Source of the DNA: Polyangiaceae bacterium
Lineage (GTDB): Bacteria; Myxococcota_A; Polyangia; Polyangiales; Polyangiaceae
Direction of reading: 5' to 3'
NCBI GenBank assembly: GCA_022447485.1
Contig: JAKVCH010000030.1
Span: 1-15,163 of the forward strand
DNA: 15,163 bases
Positions 7,203 through 13,898 of this stretch are shown here, piece after piece. The notes under the pieces were generated by a model. It saw nothing but the letters and a program-made list of their open reading frames with translations, searched no databases and was not told the origin of the DNA. A program made the translations under genes and the position numbers. Position 1 is the stretch's first letter; each line of letters starts with the position of its first letter.

Positions 7203-7855
7203 GTCCAGTGTCCGGCCTTGGCGGCCGCTGGATCATAAACTCTGATGCGAGGGCCGAGTGCTTCTCGAAATACGAATTCATCGTCGTAATCGAGATTTTC
7301 TTCGCTAAATCCAGCGGCTACCTCATTGGTGACAGCGAGTACCCGTAGAAACATCGCAAAGCTACTGGCGGCGAGTTTAGGTTGCCAATTATCGGTTCCA
7401 CTCATGGCGGAGTAGACTGGACAATCGCCTTCAGCGTCTGCTTCAGAAGAATCGAGGAAGTAGGGGTCACCGAGAAGGGTGCTGTGGCCAATCACAATCC
7501 AGGACGGCTTCCAGCCATTCGGTTTTTGTTGTTCGATCAACTTCCCTCCCTCGAGGGAAAAACCGTCTTGCTCTTCCAATATTTCAGAGGCCTGGAGTAA
7601 ACGGACTCTCTCTGCTGGAGTACGAGTCTCTACATCGATTGGATCTGCTTCGAGCAAAAATGTTCGATAGCGCCTCGGGAGTTTGAGTTTCGCTTTAAGC
7701 TCAAGAACGAGCTCTTCCTGCGCCTTTCCCAAAGATACCGGCAGATGACGGTTATCGAATGATTCTTTCAGCGCGGCGAGTGATTCTGCGAGATCCGAGT
7801 CCAATGAAAGCTCCCTGAAGAACCGTGGTTTTAGCGATGCGGCGCTTAAGCGCAA
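7199..7855 (-). CDS. SMI1/KNR4 (SUKH superfamily) protein
   Basis: A 218-residue soluble acidic protein that looks like the SUKH fold. It has an N-terminal helix followed by LKAKLKLPRRYRTFLLEAD (54-71), the typical 'LP..Y..FL' entry of the fold. Next come EILEEQDGF (91-99), the core strand pair GWKPSWIVIGHSTLLGDPYFLD (114-135) and a C-terminal helix (FAMFLRVLAV). SUKH proteins include toxin immunity proteins and protein-interaction partners; no toxin gene is adjacent here. The start is uncertain: the first codon at 7855 is TTG with GGAG 13 bases upstream. A TTG at 7804 has GGGAG six bases upstream and would give 201 residues without losing conserved sequence. It lies six bases after the kinase stop and overlaps hisD by ATGA. 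Confidence 0.85.
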   Translation of the reverse strand: MRLSAASLKPRFFRELSLDSDLAESLAALKESFDNRHLPVSLGKAQEELVLELKAKLKLPRRYRTFLLEADPIDVETRTPAERVRLLQASEILEEQDGFSLEGGKLIEQQKPNGWKPSWIVIGHSTLLGDPYFLDSSEADAEGDCPVYSAMSGTDNWQPKLAASSFAMFLRVLAVTNEVAAGFSEENLDYDDEFVFREALGPRIRVYDPAAAKAGHWT

Positions 7856-7861
7856 GCCAGA

Positions 7862-10486
7862 TCAACGACTCCAAGCCAATTTGGTGTCATTGAGATTTTC
7901 CTCTAATTCAGGATCTTTCGCCTGACGTGCCACCCGAATCCCGTCTTCGAGTCTATGTAGGGCTTCATCGTACCTCTTTCTACGATAGGATACATGCGCG
8001 AGAGCCCCTAATATCTTCGCCCGGTCGGTGCTTGTTGGTCCGGCGAGCCCGAGCGCTTCGCGCAAAATGCCGTCGGCATCGGCGAAGTCACCAGCGCGAG
8101 TCAGAGAGGCTCCCAATTTGCGCGAAAATATTAATACAGCTCGCATTGGATCGTCGAGTTCGCCACGAGCGAGTTCTTCTCGAGCAATCTCGACCCCTTG
8201 ACGCAGAGCAGCAATTTCGGCCGCGGTGCTATCTATTGCCGTCGCCCGATCTGCTAGCTGTTCGAGCAGTAGGAGTGCCTGGAATGATAGGCGGGCTTCA
8301 ACGGCGTGGTAGGCACGGGCTTCTAAAGGTGCTCTTCGTCTTTCCGCCATCCGTAAGGCGCGGCGATGCAATTTGCGTCGCGCTTCGATTGGGATTGCGG
8401 CGACGAGTACATGGCGCAGGAGGGGGTGGGATATGGTTGCACGGCTTGTCGCCAGGGTGATCATTCCACGATTCACTAACTGCTGAATGGGCTCACTGAC
8501 TCCATCGACTTGAATGAGTTCCGCGACGTCTGAAACCGGCGCACTCATCCCCAAAATAGCAATACCTTGAAGCACACGACGAGCTTCGCCTTCCAGTAGA
8601 TCAATACGCGCTGCGATCAAGTCGCCAATACGCTCTGGTGGTTCTTGGTTGCCCTCCTGCTCGTAGCGCATGGTTTGGTCGAGAAGTAAGGGAAGAATCA
8701 GACTTTCCGCACCGATCAGGCTGGGCTGTCTAGGTAGGCTACGGAGTTCGCTCCTTGGTAGTCCTTCAAGACGCCGTGCTGCGGTGCGTTCCGCTCCCCA
8801 CCCTGGCTCAAATCCCGGGCTATGGGCGGCGATAAACAGCGCTTGCACACTCGGCGGATCGCCCAAAATGTCGGCAAAGGCATGAAGAGAAGGGCTGTCC
8901 ATTCGAGCCATGCCATCCAGAATCAGGATCGGCATACCCGGTCCTCGTTTCGAAGCGACCTGCAAAGCCCAGCGTAGGGCTTGAGCCAGGCAATGGCGCC
9001 GTTCCATGGGAAGGCGCTGATCGTTGGCAGACGTACCTTGAAAGAGATCGGCGAGACCTGCCTGAGCATCAGGCGTGGCGCCTTCAAACTTCTTGGTCTC
9101 TGCGTCGACCTGAGCCAATTGGCTAATTGCGTTGCTGAGAGCAAAACAGCTGACCCGTGCTGCCCACGGATCTGTCTCGACGAATAGCACTTGGTCACCC
9201 TGGGCAGTTGCTACTTGGGCATATTCTTCGAGAAGCCGTGTTTTGCCTACGCCTGGCTCGCCGACGATGCGAGCACCCTGGACTTGAGCGGTCACTGGGC
9301 GTCGTGATGCCAACCAGGAAGTTTCCTCTCCTCTGCCCAAAAAAGGAATGGGAAAAAGTTGGCCTGGTTCTTGGGGTAGAGGGGCGGCACACTCGCAGCA
9401 AAACCGAGCCGCTGGAACTGTGTAGGAGCAGACCTCGCATTCCAAGGTCTCACCGCGAATCAGGCTAGGAGCGGCGTTTGATTGGAGTGGTTTTGAAGAC
9501 TTGATAGCAGAGCCATCAAGAGCGTTCTTGAGAGCAGTGCTGAATTCATGAGCATCTTGAAAGCGTCCACTGCTCTTTTTCGTCAGTGCGCGTCGAACCA
9601 CTTGAATAATGGCCGGGGGGAAGCTGCCGTGGGGTAAAACTTGCTGTGGATCTGGTGGCGGAGTTGTGAGGTGCATCATCACAACTTGTGTCGGAGACTC
9701 CCCGACGAAAGGCAGTTGACCCGTGAGCAATTGAAAAAGAATCACGCCGACGGCATAGAGATCACTGCGACCATCGAGTTCATCGCCTCGGCCTTGCTCG
9801 GGCGACATATAGTCGGGAGTGCCGCAGACAATACCTGGATTCGTGACGCCCGTTTCAGGCGTATCTGCCTTGAGCTTGGCGAGTCCAAAGTCGAGGACCT
9901 TGACCAAATCGCCGCCCCGTCGGAGTGGCTGTAGGACTATATTTTCAGGCTTGAGGTCTCGATGGACGATGCCGAGCTCATGGGCTTCGCCCAGAGCAGC
10001 CAGCACCTGCGTCAGTACCTCGACAATTCTGGGAAGTTCGAGGGGGCCATTTTCGTGTAGAACTTGTGCCAGGTCTTTTCCTCGCAGCAGCTCCATGACC
10101 AGATAGGGATGCCCGTCGTCGGTTCGTCCAAAATCAAATACCGAAATGCTATTGGGATGATTGAGTTGGCTGGCTGCTCGGGCTTCCGTCAAGAAGCGCG
10201 CTGGGGAGCTATCGTCGGCAAGCAAGTGGGGATGGATGAGCTTGACCGCCACAGTCCGACCCAGAACTCTCTGCTCTGCACGGTAGACTCGGCCCATACC
10301 ACCAATGCCGATCAGTTCGGTGATATGATAACCAGCGGCCAGCGTTGTACCGATAAAAGGATCATCACCGGAACGCTGTAGGTCACCGACGGGAAAACCG
10401 CAGGCTGGGCAATAGCGTGTTTCTAGGCTGCATTCCGTGCCGCATTGGGGGCACGAGAGGTTCTGTTGTTGAAGCGAAGCGGGCAT
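7862..10486 (-). CDS. Zinc-ribbon Ser/Thr protein kinase fused to a STAND-like ATPase and TPR region
   Basis: An 874-residue cytoplasmic signalling protein. In order: a zinc ribbon with C12, C15, C26 and C29; a Hanks-type kinase domain about 53-323; a second zinc ribbon with C350, C353, C363 and C366; an AAA_16/STAND-like ATPase about 382-600; a helical winged-helix-like stretch to ~720; and TPR-like helices about 725-865. The kinase looks active: Gly loop GIGGMGRVY (60-68), Lys82, Glu101, HRDLKPEN (175-182), DFG (199-201) and SPE (228-230). It is an RD kinase. The ATPase has Walker A GEPGVGKT (409-416), but the Walker B LILDGM (521-526) has Gly after the Asp where Asp or Glu is usual. No transmembrane segment is seen, unlike many PknB kinases. 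It is the first gene of the run kinase-SUKH-hisD and is divergent from the MshEN gene. The substrate is unknown. Confidence 0.95.
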   Translation of the reverse strand: MPASLQQQNLSCPQCGTECSLETRYCPACGFPVGDLQRSGDDPFIGTTLAAGYHITELIGIGGMGRVYRAEQRVLGRTVAVKLIHPHLLADDSSPARFLTEARAASQLNHPNSISVFDFGRTDDGHPYLVMELLRGKDLAQVLHENGPLELPRIVEVLTQVLAALGEAHELGIVHRDLKPENIVLQPLRRGGDLVKVLDFGLAKLKADTPETGVTNPGIVCGTPDYMSPEQGRGDELDGRSDLYAVGVILFQLLTGQLPFVGESPTQVVMMHLTTPPPDPQQVLPHGSFPPAIIQVVRRALTKKSSGRFQDAHEFSTALKNALDGSAIKSSKPLQSNAAPSLIRGETLECEVCSYTVPAARFCCECAAPLPQEPGQLFPIPFLGRGEETSWLASRRPVTAQVQGARIVGEPGVGKTRLLEEYAQVATAQGDQVLFVETDPWAARVSCFALSNAISQLAQVDAETKKFEGATPDAQAGLADLFQGTSANDQRLPMERRHCLAQALRWALQVASKRGPGMPILILDGMARMDSPSLHAFADILGDPPSVQALFIAAHSPGFEPGWGAERTAARRLEGLPRSELRSLPRQPSLIGAESLILPLLLDQTMRYEQEGNQEPPERIGDLIAARIDLLEGEARRVLQGIAILGMSAPVSDVAELIQVDGVSEPIQQLVNRGMITLATSRATISHPLLRHVLVAAIPIEARRKLHRRALRMAERRRAPLEARAYHAVEARLSFQALLLLEQLADRATAIDSTAAEIAALRQGVEIAREELARGELDDPMRAVLIFSRKLGASLTRAGDFADADGILREALGLAGPTSTDRAKILGALAHVSYRRKRYDEALHRLEDGIRVARQAKDPELEENLNDTKLAWSR

Positions 10487-10583
10487 GTGGTCGTAGCTAG
10501 GACGTGACTATCTTCGAGTTTCTACGACTTCTTCGGTTGGAGCAAACCGATCTGGGTCAGAATCGTGTAAGCTGAATCAGAAA
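10487..10583. promoter_or_regulatory. Divergent promoter region between the kinase and MshEN genes, with two short inverted repeats
   Basis: The 97-bp gap must hold the promoters of both outward-reading transcription units. It contains GTCGTAG (10490-10496) with its complement CTACGAC (10522-10528), and TCGGTT (10533-10538) facing AACCGA (10545-10550) across six bases. No clear -10/-35 pair or Shine-Dalgarno was found for either gene. Such short repeats can occur by chance. Confidence 0.35.
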
Positions 10584-11576
10584 ATGACTGAACGCGTGAG
10601 ATTGGGTGAATTACTTCTGGAATTAGGGTTGATCGATCAAGGCCAGCTCGATGCAGCCCTAGAAGCTCAAAAGAGCGACAAAAGACGGCTTGGAGAACTA
10701 CTTGTGGGGTTGGGAGCTGTCGATGAGGCTCAAGTCACTCAAGTATTGTCTCAGCAATTAAGCGTACCTTGGGTATCGCTCTCTCATATCGATTTTTCCC
10801 GCAAGCTGTTGAATCTAGTCTCAGCGGAAATTGCTCAAAAGTACGGAGTTGTCCCGATTTATGTCCGCCGAAGTAAAAATCGTCAGGAGACGCTCTATGT
10901 CGCCATGCAAGATCCCTCCGATCAACGTCCTCTTCAGGAAATGAGTGAGTACGCAGGTTTGCCGGTGAAAGCGATGATTGCGCCACCGACCGATATTCGA
11001 GCCGCAATTCGAGCTTATTACTTGGGTTTACCACCAGAGACAGACACGGCTGCTGTTCTTCTATCTGAATTGCAGCAAGATCCGGTTCTTGAGGAGGAAG
11101 CTCCCGTTTCTTCACAGAGCGATCCGCCAGTGAAGACTGAGTCAGCAGTGCTGAATGACGGGCAAGCAGTGCTGAATGACGGGCAAGCAGTGACGGATGC
11201 TCAGCAAGCAGTGCCGGATAACGAGCAAGACGTAGTGGTGAGTCAAGACGTCACGGAGCAGAAGATTGTCACAGAAGAGGTCGAGAAGAATTCGCCTCAA
11301 GAAGAGGGTTCTCAAGATTCGATGGTCACTTTGACAATGCTGGATGGTACTCAAATTACCTTACCTGCTCGAAAGAAGTCCGGTGCCTCTGAAGGCCAAG
11401 GTTTGACGGCCCATGATTTGGTCGAAGCCTTGCGTGCTCAAGGGTCTGGTACGGATGCATCAGAGGTTTTAGGTGAAGATGTAAATTGGCAGAAGATGTT
11501 CGCTGCCTTGCTCTCTCTTTTGCTAAAGAAGCATCTCATCAATGACTGGGAGTTCGTGCGTGAGCTGAAACGATGA
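10584..11576 (+). CDS. Solo MshEN (GspE N-terminal) protein, predicted c-di-GMP receptor
   Basis: A 330-residue soluble protein. The N-terminal ~140 residues match the MshEN/T2SSE_N domain of type II secretion and type IV pilus ATPases. Two 24-residue motifs, at residues 7-30 and 36-59, are separated by exactly five residues (KSDKR). Each has the pattern R-L-G-x2-L-x4-G at positions 1-10 and ends in Gln at 24, as in the MshEN c-di-GMP-binding motif. Residues 60-145 continue the domain (WVSLSHIDF, KYGVVPIYV, LYVAMQDPSD). A Glu/Gln/Asp-rich linker follows, containing heptapeptide repeats (188-215). The C-terminus is a hydrophobic/charged helix set (NWQKMFAALLSLLLKKHLI, 303-321). No Walker A or ATPase domain is present and the length rules out a truncated GspE fusion in frame. 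The TGA overlaps the xseA ATG as ATGA. c-di-GMP binding is inferred from the motif. Confidence 0.85.
   Translation: MTERVRLGELLLELGLIDQGQLDAALEAQKSDKRRLGELLVGLGAVDEAQVTQVLSQQLSVPWVSLSHIDFSRKLLNLVSAEIAQKYGVVPIYVRRSKNRQETLYVAMQDPSDQRPLQEMSEYAGLPVKAMIAPPTDIRAAIRAYYLGLPPETDTAAVLLSELQQDPVLEEEAPVSSQSDPPVKTESAVLNDGQAVLNDGQAVTDAQQAVPDNEQDVVVSQDVTEQKIVTEEVEKNSPQEEGSQDSMVTLTMLDGTQITLPARKKSGASEGQGLTAHDLVEALRAQGSGTDASEVLGEDVNWQKMFAALLSLLLKKHLINDWEFVRELKR
11145..11228 (+). repeat. Four in-frame 21-bp tandem repeats in the linker of the MshEN protein
   Basis: Units start at 11145, 11166, 11187 and 11208. The first two are identical at all 21 bases; the third and fourth have diverged. They encode AVLNDGQ, AVLNDGQ, AVTDAQQ and AVPDNEQ. 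Being a multiple of three, the repeat can change copy number without a frameshift. Two identical units next to diverged ones suggest a recent duplication. Confidence 0.85.
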
Positions 11577-12976
11577 GCGCTTCGGAGGAAGTTGTTTACA
11601 GTGTGTTTCAAATCGCTCATCGTTTGAAGCGAACGGTCGAAGACGAAACAAGTGGCCAGTGGCTTGAGGGTGAGGTGGGAAGAGTCTCGCGACCAGGCAG
11701 TGGCCATATCTACTTTTCAGTCGCAGATACGGAGCGTGAAGCTGTCTTGGACTGTGTGATGTATCGTCGGGATGCGCTGCGCTGGTCGAAGCTATTGCTC
11801 GAGGGTGAGAAGGTTCAATTGAGGGGTCGGGCTTCGCTCTATCCAGCTCGTGGTCGCTTACAATGGATCGCGGAACGTGCTCGCGCAGCCGGCCAAGGTG
11901 ATCTTCTCGAAGCACTGAAATTATTGCGGGCTCGATTAGAAAAGGAAGGTCTTTTTTCTGCCGAGCGCAAGCGTCTGCTTCCGAAACATGTGCGCACCTT
12001 GGGCGTCGTGACGAGTCGCACAGGAGCAGCCTTTCATGATATTTGTCGTGTTGCTCAGCGAAGAGGCGCGGTGCAAATTATTTTGAGTGCTGCCTCTGTT
12101 CAGGGAGAGGCAGCACCTCGAGAATTAGTTACGGCTTTAGATAAGCTTGCACGAGTCCAGGGTGTCGATGCGATAATCATTGGGCGAGGTGGTGGCTCAC
12201 AAGAGGATCTCGCTGCCTTTAATGATGAGTCTGTTGTGAGGGCAGTCGCGGATTGCCCTCTGCCGATTGTGAGTGCCGTGGGTCACGAAATCGACACGAG
12301 CTTATCCGATTTAGTGGCAGATGCGCGAGCGGCGACTCCTTCTGAAGCTGCTGAGCTATTAGTGGCGGACGCTCGTCAGCAGAGCGTGAATTTAGAGAGG
12401 TTACAATCCCAATTGCGTCGGGCGATGATTCTTCAGATTCAGCGGCTTGAAGTTGAGCTTCATGAGCGACGCCGACAGCTGAGTGACCCGCGATTTGCGC
12501 TTGCAGAAAGCCAGCAGGGACTCGATGAGCATCGCTCCCGGATGGCCCGCTCTTTAGCTCGAAGAATTCGCCAGGAGCGCATCAAGTACACCTCCTTACA
12601 AGAGCGACTTTTGGCGAGGCACCCTCAGATGGTCGTTGCTCGGGGCCGAAGTCGCCTGGGTCCCTTGAAAGTCGAATTACGAGAAAATATGAAGCGGCGT
12701 CTTGCCCAGAGACGGACTGAATTGGGGCGCCTAGCAAGGGCTTTGGAGGTTCTCTCGCCTCTTTCAAGTTTAGGTCGTGGTTATGCGATCGCCCGGGATA
12801 CTCAAGGGCAGGCGATTCGGAGTACAGAAAACTTGAAGCCCGGAGAAGTTGTCCACGTCAGAGTCTCGCGGGGAGCTTTTCTGGCAAAAGTGGAAAAAGT
12901 CGATTCGCTCATTGTCAAAGACCGGGCTTTCGACCATGAGTCTGAAACGATTTGGAAGAATTCTGATCATGACTGA
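11573..12976 (+). CDS. xseA: Exodeoxyribonuclease VII large subunit
   Basis: Catalytic subunit of exonuclease VII, which degrades single-stranded DNA from both ends and takes part in repair. Its 467 residues are close to the E. coli size (456). Residues 1-105 form the OB-fold DNA-binding domain (WLEGEVGRVSRPGSGHIYFSV). The catalytic region carries the family signatures LGVVTSRTGAAFHDI (143-157), GRGGGSQEDLAAFN (204-217), SAVGHEID (234-241) and DLVADARAATPSEAAE (246-261). The C-terminal ~200 residues are Arg/Glu/Gln-rich coiled coil, as expected. It starts inside the stop of the MshEN gene (ATGA) and overlaps aroE by eight bases. The small subunit gene xseB is not downstream and I see no candidate in the window, so it must be elsewhere or absent. 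Confidence 0.97.
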   Translation: MSASEEVVYSVFQIAHRLKRTVEDETSGQWLEGEVGRVSRPGSGHIYFSVADTEREAVLDCVMYRRDALRWSKLLLEGEKVQLRGRASLYPARGRLQWIAERARAAGQGDLLEALKLLRARLEKEGLFSAERKRLLPKHVRTLGVVTSRTGAAFHDICRVAQRRGAVQIILSAASVQGEAAPRELVTALDKLARVQGVDAIIIGRGGGSQEDLAAFNDESVVRAVADCPLPIVSAVGHEIDTSLSDLVADARAATPSEAAELLVADARQQSVNLERLQSQLRRAMILQIQRLEVELHERRRQLSDPRFALAESQQGLDEHRSRMARSLARRIRQERIKYTSLQERLLARHPQMVVARGRSRLGPLKVELRENMKRRLAQRRTELGRLARALEVLSPLSSLGRGYAIARDTQGQAIRSTENLKPGEVVHVRVSRGAFLAKVEKVDSLIVKDRAFDHESETIWKNSDHD

Positions 12977-13898
12977 ACGATTCATTCTGATTGGCCACCC
13001 GGTGGCTCAATCTGTTTCACCGCCCATTCATCAAAAGGCCTATTCCGCTTTCAATCGTAAGGCTGAATATCACTTGGTCGATGCTCCCACAGAGGACGAT
13101 GTTGCAGAGTGCGTCGATCAGATTCGGCTCGGGCAGATTAGCGGCGCGAATATCACTGTTCCTTGGAAGAAATTGGCTCTGCGCTTAGCAGATCGAGTTG
13201 CGGATAGCGCACAGAAGGTTGGTGCGGCCAATGTTTTGGCGCGCAACGCGCAAGGCGAAGTCGTTGCTCATAATACCGATGCAATCGCTTTGGCAGAGGA
13301 ATTAAAGCTGGCGTACTCTGCTCTCCTCGCCTCTCAAGGTAAGGCGGCCAACACTCCGCCAGGAAGCGCCATGATCCTCGGAGCAGGTGGAGCTGCGTTG
13401 GCTGCTGTTGTGAGTGCTCGCCAAGCTGGCGCGACTCATGTTTATGTTTCGGCGAGGCGTTTCACTAAGGGCTCTGAACCGGAAAGTTGGCCGGGGGCTG
13501 ACGAACTATTAGCGATTGGTGCTGAGTTGATTCCTTGGCCTAGCGATACCGGTGTGCAGGAAGTTTTTTTTGCAGCCTTGCAAAACTGCACCTGGCTAAT
13601 TCAGGCAACGAGTGCAGGGATGAAAGGGAAAGCGAGTGGCGAAGGATTGGCCCAAATGCTTCATCTCAGTCAGGTGAAGCCCCTGGTGGCTTACGACCTT
13701 ATCTACAACCCGACGATGACGCCCTTCTTGATTGAGGCTGAACGTTTTGGCCATATTGCCCGGGGAGGACTGGGGATGCTTGTCGGCCAGGCGGCTCACG
13801 CGATAGATATTTGGTGGGGTATTTTACCGGAGCAGCAACCGCTTCTTCAGGCAGCGCGCGAGGCCATGGGGTTGTCACCGGTAGTTGAAGGCACGTAA
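12969..13898 (+). CDS. aroE: Shikimate dehydrogenase (NADP-type)
   Basis: Reduces 3-dehydroshikimate to shikimate in aromatic amino acid synthesis; cytoplasmic. At 309 residues it is longer than E. coli AroE (272), with extra length around residues 115-135, around the SARRFTKGSEPES loop (161-173) and at the C-terminus. Seen: SVSP (15-18) binding shikimate, NITVPWK with catalytic K67, NTD with catalytic D104, the dinucleotide-binding GAGGA (138-142), ATSAGM (213-218), DLIYNPTMTPFL (243-254) and GGLGMLVGQ (266-274). Residues after the second strand of the Rossmann domain (SARR) fit NADP preference, by analogy. I chose the ATG at 12969, which overlaps the xseA stop by eight bases. A longer in-frame start at 12849 lies inside xseA and adds unrelated residues. 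The stop shares its last A with the next ATG (TAATG). Confidence 0.93.
   Translation: MTERFILIGHPVAQSVSPPIHQKAYSAFNRKAEYHLVDAPTEDDVAECVDQIRLGQISGANITVPWKKLALRLADRVADSAQKVGAANVLARNAQGEVVAHNTDAIALAEELKLAYSALLASQGKAANTPPGSAMILGAGGAALAAVVSARQAGATHVYVSARRFTKGSEPESWPGADELLAIGAELIPWPSDTGVQEVFFAALQNCTWLIQATSAGMKGKASGEGLAQMLHLSQVKPLVAYDLIYNPTMTPFLIEAERFGHIARGGLGMLVGQAAHAIDIWWGILPEQQPLLQAAREAMGLSPVVEGT

Noticed and set aside
7927..8460. 177-codon plus-strand frame
   Set aside because: It lies wholly inside the TPR/ATPase part of the kinase on the other strand, is very Arg-rich and matches no family. It is a shadow frame.
11145..11228. Possible CRISPR-like repeat array
   Set aside because: The 21-bp units are contiguous without spacers, in frame, and encode a heptapeptide linker.
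12849..12968. Upstream extension of aroE
   Set aside because: It lies inside xseA and adds 40 residues not expected in AroE, whose conserved start is at 12969.
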